Shown here: positions 54,558 through 64,000 of the stretch, piece by piece
Layout of the letters: the number at the start of each line of letters is the position of its first letter
How positions within the stretch are numbered: the first letter of the stretch is position 1
Source of the DNA: Halomonas sp.
GTDB taxonomy: Bacteria; Pseudomonadota; Gammaproteobacteria; Pseudomonadales; Halomonadaceae
Assembly: GCF_029263665.1 (NCBI RefSeq)
Contig: NZ_JAJUFQ010000016.1
Span: forward strand, 1 to 64,000
Length of the DNA: 64,000 nt
Reading direction: 5' to 3'
Notes under the pieces: generated by a model
What the model saw: only the letters and a program-made list of their open reading frames with translations
The model's database searches: none
Told to the model about the DNA's origin: nothing
Translations under genes and position numbers: made by a program

Positions 54558-56395
54558 TGACCCCTGACAATATCTTTTCGCGCCAACGGCTCGCACGAGC
54601 CATTGCATTCAGTACTTGTGCGGGTATGACGCTATGGTTGAGCGGTGCGGCTGTGGCCCAGGACGGGTTCCACTACACTGCGCCGGCCGTAGCCCCTGAG
54701 TCTGGCTCGGGTTATGAAGAAAAACCGGGGTGGACGACATCGACCTTTGCTGTGGCTGCGGCGAACCCACTGGCGACTGACGCAGGTTACCAGGTGCTCA
54801 AGGCGGGCGGTTCGGCGATCGATGCTGCCATTGCAGTGCAAATGGTACTCACCCTGGTGGAACCTCAATCCAGTGGCATCGGGGGCGGTGCTTTCCTGAT
54901 GCTGTTCGATGGCAACCAAGTGCATGCCTACGATGGTCGTGAAAAGGCGCCTATGGGCGCCGGGCAAGACCTGTTCCTCGATCAGGAAGGCAATCCGCTG
55001 GATTTCACGGAAGCAGTGGAAAGTGGCCGTGCAGTGGGAGTGCCGGGGACTGTCAAGATGCTGGAGGCTGCTCATCAGGCCTATGGGAAGCTCGCCTGGA
55101 AGGATCTGTTCGAACCGGCCATCACTCTGGCAACCGAAGGTTTCCCGGTGAGCCCCCGGTTATATCAGAGCCTGGTATCGACGCCGTCGCTGGCCGAAGA
55201 TGCCATTGCCCGGGATTACTATTTCGATGATGCCGGTAACCCGCTGGCCGTTGGTACTGTACTGAAAAACCCTGCTCTGGCCGAGATACTGACCCGCATC
55301 AGTGAAGAAGGCAGCGGCGCTTTTTACCAGGGAGACATTGCCGAAGACTTGGTTGCCAGGGTTCAAGGGCATGAATCTCCCGGCAGCATGACCCTGGATG
55401 ACCTGTCTTCCTATGAGGCAGTAGAGCGGGATGCGTTGTGTACACCATGGCGCGAGTACAAGGTGTGTGGTTTTCCACCGCCTTCTTCTGGACACCTGAC
55501 CATGATGCAGACGCTGGGCATCATGGCTGCACTACCTGAAGTCGAAGTGCCGGTGCATGATGGAGTGCCTACGGTGGATTGGCTGCATCCTTTCCTGGAA
55601 GCATCGCGTCTGGCCTTTGCCGACCGTGGTCGATACATCGGCGACCCGGATTTCGTCGAGGCACCTGGTGGCGACTGGAATACCATGCTGGCGCCAGATT
55701 ACCTGGCCAGTCGTGCAGCTCTTGTCTCGGAACAAAGCATGGGCAGTGGAGGAGCCAAGCCGGGTAATCCTGGAGAAGTGCAGACAGCCTGGGCATCTCA
55801 ACCGAATCAGCCAGAACATGGTACCAGCCATATCAGCATCATCGATGCGGATGGTCAGGCCATCGCCATGACAACGACCATCGAGCAGGCCTTTGGGTCG
55901 CGCATCATGGCCAATGGTGGCAGTGAGCTGGCGGGAGGCTATCTGCTGAACAACGAGATGACGGATTTCTCCTTCACTGCGCAGGATGAACAAGGCAACC
56001 CCATTGCCAATCGAGTGGAGCCTGGAAAGCGGCCTCGCTCAAGCATGAGTCCAACCCTGGTGTTCGATAACGCCAGCGGTGACCTGGTCGCTAGTCTGGG
56101 CTCTCCTGGTGGAGCTGCGATCATCCACTATACTGGCGAGGCCATGGACGCCATGCTGCACTGGGGGCTGTCGCCACAGGAGGCCTTGAATCTGCCACAT
56201 GCCGTGACCCTTGGAGATGATGTGTATCTGGAGGAAGGGCGTTTCCCGCAATCCACCATCAATGACCTCGAAGGTCTGGGACATGAAGTCGAGACCCGGG
56301 AGCTGGTGAGTGGCCTACAGGCATTGCGGGTTACAGAAGAAGGTATCCAGGGGGGAGCCGACCCTCGTCGTGAAGGTGTCGTGATGGGAGACTGA
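54557..56395 (+). CDS. ggt: Gamma-glutamyltransferase (GGT), periplasmic
   Basis: 612 residues with a signal peptide ending about GAAVAQ. The large subunit starts ATSTFAVAAANPLATDAGYQVL and has SSGIGGGAFLML and FHREKAP-like YDGREKAPMGA. Self-cleavage would occur before the Thr in EHGTSHISIIDADGQAIAMT, the nucleophile of the small subunit, followed by MANGGSELAGGYLLNNEMTDFSF and RPRSSMSPTLVFD. It hydrolyses or transfers the glutamyl group of glutathione. Start ATG 54557 overlaps the upstream gene. Terminator at 56433-56459. Confidence 0.95.
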   Translation: MTPDNIFSRQRLARAIAFSTCAGMTLWLSGAAVAQDGFHYTAPAVAPESGSGYEEKPGWTTSTFAVAAANPLATDAGYQVLKAGGSAIDAAIAVQMVLTLVEPQSSGIGGGAFLMLFDGNQVHAYDGREKAPMGAGQDLFLDQEGNPLDFTEAVESGRAVGVPGTVKMLEAAHQAYGKLAWKDLFEPAITLATEGFPVSPRLYQSLVSTPSLAEDAIARDYYFDDAGNPLAVGTVLKNPALAEILTRISEEGSGAFYQGDIAEDLVARVQGHESPGSMTLDDLSSYEAVERDALCTPWREYKVCGFPPPSSGHLTMMQTLGIMAALPEVEVPVHDGVPTVDWLHPFLEASRLAFADRGRYIGDPDFVEAPGGDWNTMLAPDYLASRAALVSEQSMGSGGAKPGNPGEVQTAWASQPNQPEHGTSHISIIDADGQAIAMTTTIEQAFGSRIMANGGSELAGGYLLNNEMTDFSFTAQDEQGNPIANRVEPGKRPRSSMSPTLVFDNASGDLVASLGSPGGAAIIHYTGEAMDAMLHWGLSPQEALNLPHAVTLGDDVYLEEGRFPQSTINDLEGLGHEVETRELVSGLQALRVTEEGIQGGADPRREGVVMGD

Positions 56396-56432
56396 CATCG
56401 TTGGCGAGAGCATTCGTGCTGAATGAAAACAA

Positions 56433-56459
56433 GCGCCATCCCTTGTCACGGGATGGCGC
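56433..56459 (+). terminator. Terminator after ggt
   Basis: GCGCCATCCC (56433-56442) with GGGATGGCGC (56450-56459), a perfect 10-bp stem and 7-base loop, then CTTTGCG. Confidence 0.7.
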
Positions 56460-56516
56460 CTTTGCGATGGAAGGTTTCGACAAGCAAGATGCTGACACAT
56501 CAGATAGCTGGCTTGG

Positions 56517-58391
56517 TCAACTGGACAACCAGTGGCGCAATTTCAATAACAATAGCTCTCCATCGCCCATCCTCTGTCTTTCTACGAGCAGGTGGCGGAG
56601 CAGGTCTGGGCGATCGGTGATGATGCCATCGACACCCATGTCGATCAGCCGGGCCATGCGGCTTTGGTCATTGACTGTCCAGGCGTATAGCTTGTTGCCG
56701 GCAAAGTGGGCGCGCTCGATCTCCTCAGTGTCGATGCGCGCATGATTCAGGCCTAGTGCCTGGAAACGATGGCGTGGCAGCCCCCCTGGCAAGGCCCATT
56801 CGGCCAGCAGCAGGGTTCGAGCCTCTGGAGCCTGGTGGTTGATCTGGATGAGCTGATGGTAGGAAAGCGTGGCGAGCCAGACATCTTCGAAGATGGCAGG
56901 GTTGCCACAGATATGTCTGGCCAGAAAGTCTTCTCCCCGGTTGCGACAGCGTCTTCTCCAGTCTCGCTCGGCATGGAGCGTCTTCATTACAGCATTGAGC
57001 AACAGGCGTTCATTGCCGCCGCTGGGCTTGAGTTCGATGATCAATCCTGCCTTGCCTCTCACTTCAGCCAGGGCTTGATCCAGGCGTGCCAACGGCTCTC
57101 CCATGAAGGTGTGGTTGAAGCTGGAACCGATATCCATTCTTGCCAGAGTCCGCCAATCGAGGTCGGCGATGCGTCGTTCATCACCGGTCAGGCGACGTAG
57201 ACTGGAATCATGGCTGAGCACGGCGACACCGTCAGCACTCAGGCGAACATCGACTTCAACCTGATCAGCACCTTCGTCAGCGGCCAGACGTACTGCCGAC
57301 AGGCTGTTTTCCGGAGCGCTCCAGGAGCTGCCACGATGGGCGATGACGCTGACATCATCATTGATCTCATGGCTCTCCAGCATCAGCCAGGCCTGGGAAA
57401 GAGCAAAGATAACAGCCGCTGCCTCGACGCTCCAGGCCAGACGCCCCGGATGAGCATCCCGAGGCGGTGGTTGCAGGTGCGGCAGGCTATGAGCCCGATC
57501 AAGGTAAAGGCAGGTTGCCAACAAGGCATTAAGGGCAATGGCGGCGAAAGCTACCGCAAGGGTGATCAGAGTGACGAGCGTCACCACTATCAGCATCACG
57601 CCGACGATCAGACTGTGATTTTCCGGCAACTGTGCCAGCAGTGGAGACAGCATGCTGCCGAAGGCGAAGGATATTGTCCAAGGTAGCCCCAGGATGATGG
57701 CCAGCATCGAGATGACGGCCGCGGCCATACTGGACAGGTTGTCATGGGTGAGAGCATGGCTGCGTTTCAGTGCAGCCGGGGCACTGAGTTTTTCCAGAAT
57801 CAGACAGGGAAGGGCCAGCCACCAGTGCAACAGCTGACGGCCGGCCAGTGCTGCCCATGTGCCGATGATCGGCAGGCAGGAGGCGATGAAGACCCAGAAT
57901 TCCATGGGCCTGACTCGACGCACATAGTAGGCGTCCAGATGGCCGAGCATGCCCTGATACAGCCAGTCCAGGCAGAGCAGGACAACGACGATCATGGCCA
58001 GATGACACGCCACCTGGATCATGGCAAGCGAAAGCAAGGCAGGCAGGCGATGCAATGTCTGCCGGAAGGCAACCATCGCCTGATGCGCATGAGAGCCTCG
58101 GCGGTCGAAGGCCATGAGCATCATCCCTGCCTGTTGCAGGTACAGTAACGTCAGTACTGCGATCACGCTGGCATAGATCCAGGCCAATCCTGCTGGGGTG
58201 AGCAGCAGGTTTAAGGCGTCCACGGTGGTCACCAGAGGACGTCCCACGTTACGTAGCCAGGATGACAGTGCCCAGCCCATGGCAGGAAGCAGCAGGGCAG
58301 AGGCCAGCACAGTGAACAGCAGGTGATAGGCCAGCAGTGGCCTGAGATGATCACGTAGGCTGATGAATACAGCCTTGGCCAGGGAAGTCAT
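56517..58391 (-). CDS. Glycerophosphodiester phosphodiesterase fused to a membrane domain
   Basis: 624 residues. Residues 1-345 are a membrane part with about seven or eight helices (the YtfF/UgpQ-linked 'GDPD membrane domain' layout). From about 352 the catalytic GDPD barrel begins: VIAHRGSSWSAPENSLSAVRLAADEGADQVEVDVRLSADGVAVLSHDSSL (metal-binding His, Glu and Asp), later LIIELKPSGGNERLLLNAV and DMGVDGIITDRPDLL near the end. It splits glycerophosphodiesters to glycerol-3-phosphate at the membrane. Convergent with ggt. Confidence 0.9.
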   Translation of the reverse strand: MTSLAKAVFISLRDHLRPLLAYHLLFTVLASALLLPAMGWALSSWLRNVGRPLVTTVDALNLLLTPAGLAWIYASVIAVLTLLYLQQAGMMLMAFDRRGSHAHQAMVAFRQTLHRLPALLSLAMIQVACHLAMIVVVLLCLDWLYQGMLGHLDAYYVRRVRPMEFWVFIASCLPIIGTWAALAGRQLLHWWLALPCLILEKLSAPAALKRSHALTHDNLSSMAAAVISMLAIILGLPWTISFAFGSMLSPLLAQLPENHSLIVGVMLIVVTLVTLITLAVAFAAIALNALLATCLYLDRAHSLPHLQPPPRDAHPGRLAWSVEAAAVIFALSQAWLMLESHEINDDVSVIAHRGSSWSAPENSLSAVRLAADEGADQVEVDVRLSADGVAVLSHDSSLRRLTGDERRIADLDWRTLARMDIGSSFNHTFMGEPLARLDQALAEVRGKAGLIIELKPSGGNERLLLNAVMKTLHAERDWRRRCRNRGEDFLARHICGNPAIFEDVWLATLSYHQLIQINHQAPEARTLLLAEWALPGGLPRHRFQALGLNHARIDTEEIERAHFAGNKLYAWTVNDQSRMARLIDMGVDGIITDRPDLLRHLLVERQRMGDGELLLLKLRHWLSS

Positions 58392-58454
58392 GGCAGCATG
58401 CCGATGAATCGAACCGAAGGCACCACAAGTCCTGTTGTGGTGCCTGGAGGTCGG

Positions 58455-58940
58455 TCAGGCGAGGCTGAGGCGTTCTTGGGCGACCAGAATGCCGTTGTTA
58501 TCGGCGTACACCCACTGGCCTGGCGAGATGGTGACGCCGGCAAAGGTCACCGGGATGTCGCGGGTGCCTTCGCCGCGTTTCTCGCTCCTGCGCGGATGAG
58601 CTCCCAGTGCCTGGATGCCAAGCGCTGTCTGTGCGAGTACATCGACATCGCGTACGCAACCGTACATCACCACTCCAGCCCAGCCATTGGTGGCAGCTTG
58701 CTCGGCCAGCATGTCGCCAAGCATGGCACAGCGCGTGGACCCTCCAGCATCAACCACCAGTACGGCTCCATCGCCGGGCTCTGCCACGGCCTGCTTGACC
58801 AGAGAGTTGTCTTCGAAGCACTTTACGGTTCTTACCTGACCGCAGAATGCTTCAATACTGCCAAAATTGACGAAGATAGGCTCAAGCACCTCGACATCAG
58901 GGTAGGCGTCACAGATGTCAGGAGTAACGATGGGGGACAT
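58455..58940 (-). CDS. rraA: RraA family regulator of ribonuclease E activity
   Basis: 161 residues, same length as E. coli Rra[69 protein letters not shown] and [19 protein letters not shown] are RraA motifs. In E. coli it binds and inhibits RNase E. ATG 58940 is used because GGAG lies before it; the ORF extension to 58976 is unlikely. Confidence 0.93.
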   Translation of the reverse strand: MSPIVTPDICDAYPDVEVLEPIFVNFGSIEAFCGQVRTVKCFEDNSLVKQAVAEPGDGAVLVVDAGGSTRCAMLGDMLAEQAATNGWAGVVMYGCVRDVDVLAQTALGIQALGAHPRRSEKRGEGTRDIPVTFAGVTISPGQWVYADNNGILVAQERLSLA

Positions 58941-59075
58941 CACAGCAGCTCCTTGCCAGAATGAAATGGGGTCCATTCAGTATCTGCTGCTGCTGTGCTG
59001 GGGTAAAGCTCAGTGATATATCGAAAAACGAGCCACGCACAACTCAGTGCACGAGGCTCGTGAGACTTCTGTGGT

Positions 59076-60149
59076 TCAGGCAGTGTCTTTCAGTGATGCC
59101 ATGTCAATGACAAAGCGGTACTTCACATTGCCTTCTTCCATGCGCTGCCAAGCTTCGTTGATCTGGTCGATATTGATCATCTCGACATCACAGCTGATCC
59201 CGTGCTCGGCACAGAAGTCCAGGACTTCCTGGGTCTCCGGCATACCTCCGATCAATGAGCCTGCGAGGACACGGCGCTTGAAGATGAGGTTGATACCCTC
59301 GACGGCAGGCTCTAGTGGCTCCAGCAGACCTACCAGAATATGAGTGCCATCATATTTCAGGGCATTGAGATAAGGATTGATGTCATGTTTTACCGGGACG
59401 GTATCGAGCATGAAGTCGAACTGCCCCGCGACGGAGGCCATCTGTGCTTCATCGGTGGATACAACAACATGGTCGGCGCCCTGGCTCTTGGCTTCGGCAA
59501 CCTTGGAAGCGGAGCGTGTGAAGATCGTCACTTCTGCCCCCATGGCCTTGGCCAGCTTGACCCCGATATGTCCAAGTCCTCCCATGCCGATGACGCCGAC
59601 CTTGTGGCCCGCCTTGACGCCATAATGCTTGAGGGGAGAATAAGTGGTGATGCCTGCGCACAGGAGTGGGGCGGCGGACTTGATGTCGATGCCATCGGGC
59701 ATGCGAACTACGAAGCGCTCGCTGACTACTACCTTATCGGAATAGCCGCCCTGGGTCAGGGTGCCATCGTGCTTGTCCGGGCTGCCGTAGGTCATGGTGA
59801 AGCCTTCCAGGCAGAACTGCTCCAGGCCATCATTGCAGGCCTGGCAGTGGCGGCATGAGTCCACCATGCAGCCGACGCCGACCAGGTCGCCGACCTTGTA
59901 TTGAGTGACGTCATCACCTACTGCCGTGACACGGCCGACAATCTCATGGCCCGGTATGACCGGATAAGAGGCCATGCCCCAGTCATCGCGGGCAAAGTGC
60001 AGGTCACTGTGGCAGACACCACAGTAGAGGATCTCGATCGAGACATCGTCTGGGCGTGGCGCGCGTCTTGTGAAGTTCCACGGCTGCAGAGGTGTCGTGG
60101 ATGAGTGTGCAGCATAACCCTTGGCGGGCACAGAAGCGTTCTGTGTCAT
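59076..60149 (-). CDS. Zinc-dependent NAD(P)-alcohol dehydrogenase (YahK/CAD type)
   Basis: 357 residues of the MDR superfamily. Catalytic zinc ligands in EILYCGVCHSDLH and PVIPGHEIVGRV, structural zinc four-cysteine lobe CMVDSCRHCQACNDGLEQFC, and the Rossmann motif VGVIGMGGLGHIGVKLAKAMG near 180. It likely reduces aldehydes with NADPH. ATG 60149 is favoured by the upstream GGGAGT; a frame start at 60212 exists. Divergent from the AraC regulator gene at 60341, so probably controlled by it. Confidence 0.93.
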   Translation of the reverse strand: MTQNASVPAKGYAAHSSTTPLQPWNFTRRAPRPDDVSIEILYCGVCHSDLHFARDDWGMASYPVIPGHEIVGRVTAVGDDVTQYKVGDLVGVGCMVDSCRHCQACNDGLEQFCLEGFTMTYGSPDKHDGTLTQGGYSDKVVVSERFVVRMPDGIDIKSAAPLLCAGITTYSPLKHYGVKAGHKVGVIGMGGLGHIGVKLAKAMGAEVTIFTRSASKVAEAKSQGADHVVVSTDEAQMASVAGQFDFMLDTVPVKHDINPYLNALKYDGTHILVGLLEPLEPAVEGINLIFKRRVLAGSLIGGMPETQEVLDFCAEHGISCDVEMINIDQINEAWQRMEEGNVKYRFVIDMASLKDTA

Positions 60150-60340
60150 GAGGGACTCCCGGTGGGGTGAATAGTGTCCGCCATTGTGAGCGGCCGTTCT
60201 CCGTACGGCCATGCCCGTTTCTCTGAGATGGATGCTGGATCCTATGGTGGTTTGTTGTGTGATGCCTATTCCTCGCTGAAATCATGCACAATACGCTGAA
60301 CACGATGACGGCCTGATCAGGGAGAGAACAGAGGGACAGC

Positions 60341-61291
60341 ATGCACAATCATCTTTCAATGCCATCGTCACTCGAGCTTGTGGCCGATAACTCTGTGTCT
60401 GGTGCAGATGGCACGACGATCCGCTGGGCTGCTGGGTTGGCTGCAACCCTGAGGCCACTGATCGAAAAAGAAGGGTTTTCCGAGACACCTATCGAGGGGG
60501 TCAGGCTGATTGCCTCTGAATGTGGTCATCCACGGACCCCCTTGATCTATGAACCCGGGCTCTTTGTCATCGCTCAAGGCGACAAGATCGGTTACCTGGG
60601 AGAGCGAGTCATTCACTATGGCCCTGGGAACTACCTGGTTCAGGCAATACCGCTGCCGTTTGAATGTGAGACATTGACGAGACCGGAAGCGCCCTTGCTG
60701 GGGATCAACATTGCCGTGGACCCGCTCACATTGAGTGAGCTGGTTCAACGTGTGCCCGAGATGAATCATTCTGACCAGCATGGTATGGAGCCGTGTCGTC
60801 CAGAGCCCATGGCAGCGGTTGCCATCGATGCCTCCATGGCAGAAGCGGTGCAGCGCTTGGCAAGCTGCCTGCACGACAAGGTTGCCTGTGATGCGCTGGG
60901 GAGTGGAAGAGTCAGGGAAGTCTTGTTTGCTGCACTGACAGGGCCTCAAGGTCAGTCGTTACGGCAGTTGGTGCAGAGCCATGGGCACTATGCACGTATC
61001 GCTGAGTCTCTGTCCTATCTGCATCGCCACTTTGCGGCGCCATTGACTGTCGAAACACTCGCCAATCGAGTCAACATGAGCACCTCGCACTTCCATCATC
61101 ATTTCAGGCAAACCACACAAATGTCTCCGGTGCAGTATCTCAAACGCCTGCGCCTGCTCAGGGCCCGAGTGCTGTTGAGCCAGGAACGTTTCAATGTTGC
61201 TCGTGCGGCAATTGAAGTTGGCTATCGCAGCACGTCTCAGTTCAGTCGTGAGTACAAACGCTATTTTGGTGTCAACCCATCTCAGGGATGA
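60341..61291 (+). CDS. AraC-family transcriptional regulator with AraC_N domain
   Basis: 316 residues. Residues about 45-190 form the AraC_N type ligand domain (IEGVRLIASECGHPRTPLIYEPGLFVIAQGDKIGYLG), and the C-terminal two helix-turn-helix motifs are LTVETLANRVNMSTSHFHHHFRQTTQMSPVQYLKRLRL and ARAAIEVGYRSTSQFSREYKRYFGVNPS. It sits head-to-head with the alcohol dehydrogenase gene; activation of it by an aldehyde- or alcohol-type effector is the inference. Confidence 0.92.
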   Translation: MHNHLSMPSSLELVADNSVSGADGTTIRWAAGLAATLRPLIEKEGFSETPIEGVRLIASECGHPRTPLIYEPGLFVIAQGDKIGYLGERVIHYGPGNYLVQAIPLPFECETLTRPEAPLLGINIAVDPLTLSELVQRVPEMNHSDQHGMEPCRPEPMAAVAIDASMAEAVQRLASCLHDKVACDALGSGRVREVLFAALTGPQGQSLRQLVQSHGHYARIAESLSYLHRHFAAPLTVETLANRVNMSTSHFHHHFRQTTQMSPVQYLKRLRLLRARVLLSQERFNVARAAIEVGYRSTSQFSREYKRYFGVNPSQG

Positions 61292-61524
61292 CTGAACGGC
61301 CTGTGGGAGACGTAACTGTCGGTAAGCTGAGACGAACCGAGGAGCAGATGGGGTGTCTCAGAAACTCGATATCCGCTCTTTTGCCGAAATGAGCGAATCA
61401 TTATCAAGGGCATGTAAGGAAGTGGTATAGGAGGGTGACCAACTTTCAGTTGAGTCGAGGGAACCATGGCCTGTGCCTCTATCTGTTGGTGCCATGGTGT
61501 TACCGAGAGATGATGAGGAACAGG

Positions 61525-62460
61525 ATGATTATCAAGCGTATACCCGACCTGAAGTGGCATGATGTCACGCCGCACAATGTTTATCTGAGCCGCCGTCAGC
61601 TGTTGAAATCTGCTGTAGCCACTGCAGCGGGCATCGCTCTTGCAGGTCCGGCAATGGCTGGCATGCTGGACTATCGCGAGTCTTCCCTGTCCACGAGTGA
61701 CAAGCCTAACGACCTGGAAGACATCACTCACTACAACAATTTCTATGAGTTCGGCACTGGCAAGGAAGATCCCGCACGCAATGCCCATACCCTGACCACG
61801 GATCCTTGGTCGGTGGAAATCGGTGGTCTGGTGGAGAAGCCCGGTCAATATGGGCTGGAGGACATTCTCAAGAATGTTTCTCTCGAGGAGCGTATCTATC
61901 GGCTGCGCTGCGTGGAAGCCTGGTCCATGGTCATTCCCTGGATTGGCTTTCCTCTAGCGGATCTGCTCAACCGGGTTGGCGTGCGCCCTAGTGCGAAATA
62001 TGTTGCCTTCGAAACACTCTTGCGGCCTGAAGAGATGCCTGGGCAGCGTGGCAATGCACTGGACTGGCCCTATCGTGAAGGCTTGCGTCTGGATGAGGCC
62101 ATGCATCCCCTGACCATTCTCGCCACCGGGCTGTATGGGGATCCATTACCCAATCAGAATGGCGCTCCGCTGCGCCTGGTCGTGCCCTGGAAATACGGTT
62201 TCAAGTCGATCAAGAGCATCGTCAAGATCACTTTGACTGAAGAAATGCCATATGCGACCTGGAATCAACGCCAGAGTAGCGAATATGGCTTTTATGCCAA
62301 CGTCAATCCAGAGGTGGATCACCCGCGCTGGAGCCAGGCGACAGAACGCCCCATTGGGGCTGGCCTGTTCGGCGGTCGTCAGCCAACCAAGATGTTCAAT
62401 GGTTATGCCGATCAGGTAGCTCACCTCTATTCCGGCATGGATCTGAGGAAATTCTACTGA
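61525..62460 (+). CDS. msrP: Protein-methionine-sulfoxide reductase catalytic subunit MsrP (YedY)
   Basis: 311 residues. The twin-arginine signal [22 protein letters not shown] marks export to the periplasm. The molybdopterin core has [45 protein letters not shown] (the Cys that binds Mo) and [24 protein letters not shown]. With MsrQ it repairs oxidised methionines in periplasmic proteins. GAGGA five bases before ATG 61525 decides the start. Its stop overlaps the msrQ start. Confidence 0.95.
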   Translation: MIIKRIPDLKWHDVTPHNVYLSRRQLLKSAVATAAGIALAGPAMAGMLDYRESSLSTSDKPNDLEDITHYNNFYEFGTGKEDPARNAHTLTTDPWSVEIGGLVEKPGQYGLEDILKNVSLEERIYRLRCVEAWSMVIPWIGFPLADLLNRVGVRPSAKYVAFETLLRPEEMPGQRGNALDWPYREGLRLDEAMHPLTILATGLYGDPLPNQNGAPLRLVVPWKYGFKSIKSIVKITLTEEMPYATWNQRQSSEYGFYANVNPEVDHPRWSQATERPIGAGLFGGRQPTKMFNGYADQVAHLYSGMDLRKFY

Positions 62461-63125
62461 TGGCTAGACTGTTGCCTGATGGCATGGCGCGTCGAATCAA
62501 CAAGTCGCTACGCAGGGTTCCGGCGGGCATTGGTTATCTACTATGCCTGCTGCCCTTTCTGTGGCTGACATGGTTGACCTTCAGCGGTGGCCTTGGTGCT
62601 GATCCGGTCAAGGAGATCGAACATCGTCTCGGTGAAGCCGGCCTGCAGTTGTTGGTCATTGTGTTGGCGATAACACCACTGAGGCTCTGGACGGGAATCA
62701 TCCTGGCCCGCTTCCGGCGTGCCATTGCCCTGATGGGGTTTTACTACATTGTGGCGCATCTGGCGGCCTGGCTAGTGCTGGATATGGGATTGCTATGGAG
62801 TCAGGCGGTGGAAGACATCTTCAAGCGTCCCTACATCACCATCGGTATGGCGGCACTTATCCTGATGATTCCCTTGGCGCTGACCTCGAATGACAGGGCT
62901 GTTCGGCGACTTGGCGGCAAGCGTTGGCTCAAGCTGCATCGTCTGACCTATATCGCGGTCTTGCTGGGTGGCCTGCACTATGTATGGCTGGTGCGTACCT
63001 GGGAAGCTGAGCCATTGATCTACATGGCTGTCATTGTGATGCTGCTTGCGGCACGAGTCCCATGGCAGCGCTACATGACCCGTTCGACGTCAGTAGGGCG
63101 CGAGGCTGCCACTGTGCGACGCTGA
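62460..63125 (+). CDS. msrQ: MsrQ heme-binding membrane subunit (YedZ)
   Basis: 221 residues with about six transmembrane helices. GEAGLQLLVIVLAITPLRLWTG, RAIALMGFYYIVAHLAAWLVLDM and WLKLHRLTYIAVLLGGLHYVWLV are MsrQ blocks, the last with heme-ligand histidines. It passes electrons from the quinone pool to MsrP. Starts at ATG 62460, sharing bases with the msrP stop. Confidence 0.94.
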   Translation: MARLLPDGMARRINKSLRRVPAGIGYLLCLLPFLWLTWLTFSGGLGADPVKEIEHRLGEAGLQLLVIVLAITPLRLWTGIILARFRRAIALMGFYYIVAHLAAWLVLDMGLLWSQAVEDIFKRPYITIGMAALILMIPLALTSNDRAVRRLGGKRWLKLHRLTYIAVLLGGLHYVWLVRTWEAEPLIYMAVIVMLLAARVPWQRYMTRSTSVGREAATVRR

Positions 63126-63184
63126 ACTTCCCTTCCCACATATTTCTCCGCTCTCTTCTCGAATCAAGCCTTCAAAATCAAAAA

Positions 63185-63204
63185 AAGCGCCCCGTAGGGC
63201 GCTT
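63185..63204 (-). terminator. Terminator of acnB (minus strand)
   Basis: AAGCGCCC (63185-63192) with GGGCGCTT (63197-63204), 4-base loop; on the minus strand it ends in a run of T (A run 63181-63186 on plus). Serves the acnB gene ending at 63288. Confidence 0.8.
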
Positions 63205-63287
63205 CGTTCATCGGCTCGGGTCCGTCCGTAGAGGGACCTTTCGATGTTGCGAGCATCGGAGTCGAAGTGAGGTGGATAGGCTGCCTT

Positions 63288-64000
63288 TTAGGCTTCCTGA
63301 ACCACCGGAATCACGGTCGAGGCCAGTTTCTGGTATTCCTCGATCTCGTGGAAGTTCATGTAGCGGTAAATTTCTCCCGCCATGGCATCGAACTCTCCCA
63401 TGTAACGCTTGTATTCGTCAACACTGGGCAGCTTGCCTTCCACCGCAGCCACTGCTGCCAGTTCCGCAGAGGCCAGGTAGACGTTGGCGCCATCGCCCAG
63501 GCGGTTGGGGAAGTTACGCGTTGAAGTGGAAACCACAGTACTCTTGGATGCCACACGTGCCTGGTTGCCCATGCACAGGGAGCAGCCCGGCATTTCCATG
63601 CGAGCACCGGCGCGTCCGTAGATGCCGTAATAGCCTTCTTCGGTCAACTGATGCTGATCCATCTTGGTCGGCGGAGCGAGCCACAGGCGGGTCTGCAAGC
63701 TACCGGCGGGCTGTTTCTCGAGCAGCTTGCCAGCTGCTCGGAAGTGGCCGATGTTGGTCATGCACGAGCCGATGAAAACTTCATCGATCTTTTCGCCGGC
63801 AACTTCAGACAGCAGGCGGGCATCGTCCGGATCATTCGGAGCACACAGGACTGGCTGGTCGACGTCAGCCAGGTCAATTTCGATGACGGCAGCGTACTCG
63901 GCATCAGCATCGGCACGCATCAGGCTCGGGTTGGCCAGCCATTCCTCCATGCCCTGGATACGGCGCTCAATAGTACGTTTGTCACCATAACCGTTGGCAA
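63288..64000 (-). CDS. acnB: Aconitate hydratase B, C-terminal part (5' end outside window)
   Basis: The last 236 residues are present and the frame is open to the right edge (it reads ANGYGDKRTIERRIQGMEEW at the window end). IEIDLADVDQPVLCAPNDPDDARLLSEVAGEKIDEVFIGSCMTNIGHFRAAGKLL and PGCSLCMGNQARVASKSTVVSTSTRNFPNRLG are AcnB hallmarks with iron-sulfur cysteines (SCMTN and the CSLCMGN pair). It interconverts citrate and isocitrate in the TCA cycle. Convergent with msrQ. Confidence 0.97.
   Translation of the reverse strand, partial: ANGYGDKRTIERRIQGMEEWLANPSLMRADADAEYAAVIEIDLADVDQPVLCAPNDPDDARLLSEVAGEKIDEVFIGSCMTNIGHFRAAGKLLEKQPAGSLQTRLWLAPPTKMDQHQLTEEGYYGIYGRAGARMEMPGCSLCMGNQARVASKSTVVSTSTRNFPNRLGDGANVYLASAELAAVAAVEGKLPSVDEYKRYMGEFDAMAGEIYRYMNFHEIEEYQKLASTVIPVVQEA

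Noticed and set aside
1..64000. tRNA, rRNA or insertion sequence
   Set aside because: No cloverleaf, rRNA-like stretch or transposase was recognised by eye; a tRNAscan or IS search could still find a short one.

Overview
This window looks like a chromosomal segment from a moderately halophilic gammaproteobacterium of the Halomonas/Chromohalobacter type (Halomonadaceae). Three things suggest this: the block gyrA-serC-pheA-(tyrA::aroA fusion)-cmk-rpsA, shared by Pseudomonas and Halomonas relatives; an MvaT-type rather than enteric H-NS-type silencer; and the acidic, GC-rich coding sequence. This is inferred from protein families and gene order; no database was searched. I saw no rRNA, tRNA, CRISPR array, prophage or insertion sequence.

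Layout. 1-2105: end of a surface-polysaccharide locus (3' end of UDP-glucose dehydrogenase, an AT-rich serine-acetyltransferase-like gene broken at an 8-base homopolymer, a GT42-like protein). 2229-7526: a HisC-like aminotransferase, a LysR regulator and a divergent DUF3311/sodium symporter/M20 amidohydrolase operon, plausibly uptake and hydrolysis of an N-acylated or amidated compound. 7714-11256: TetR repressor divergent from an EmrAB-type efflux pair. 11272-18318: DUF3592 protein, TerB protein, D-amino-acid-dehydrogenase-like oxidoreductase, membrane protein, pyrC, PlsC-type acyltransferase, rdgC, thioesterase. 18523-28584: gyrA and the serine/aromatic amino acid block ending in cmk and rpsA. 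28585-34491: mvaT-like silencer, a small unknown gene, then a minus-strand row (short pilD-type peptidase, coaE, yacG, Tus-like gene) and plus-strand nagZ and hpt.

34510-34781 carries two oppositely oriented heptamer repeat arrays flanking the hpt terminator hairpin. 34787-43550 is an acyl-CoA catabolic region: acyl-CoA synthetase, a LiuR-like MerR regulator with a perfect 16-bp palindrome, acyl-CoA dehydrogenase, 3-hydroxyisobutyryl-CoA hydrolase, 3-hydroxyisobutyrate dehydrogenase (valine route), then glutaryl-CoA dehydrogenase and a family III CoA-transferase (lysine/glutarate route). 43576-48514 is a tightly overlapped imelysin / di-heme oxidase / imelysin / DUF1513 operon behind a Fur-box-like promoter, probably iron-responsive. 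48657-52159: divergent ppsR and ppsA. 52407-56395: small secreted and membrane proteins and gamma-glutamyltransferase. 56517-64000: membrane GDPD phosphodiesterase, rraA, zinc alcohol dehydrogenase divergent from an AraC regulator, msrPQ, and the 3' part of acnB.

Points most worth a second look: the homopolymer-interrupted acetyltransferase (possible phase variation or slippage), the paired heptamer arrays, a symmetric 45-bp dyad just before glutaryl-CoA dehydrogenase, a Tus-like gene behind yacG, a prepilin peptidase without its methylase domain, and a triplicated start-codon repeat at the second imelysin gene.
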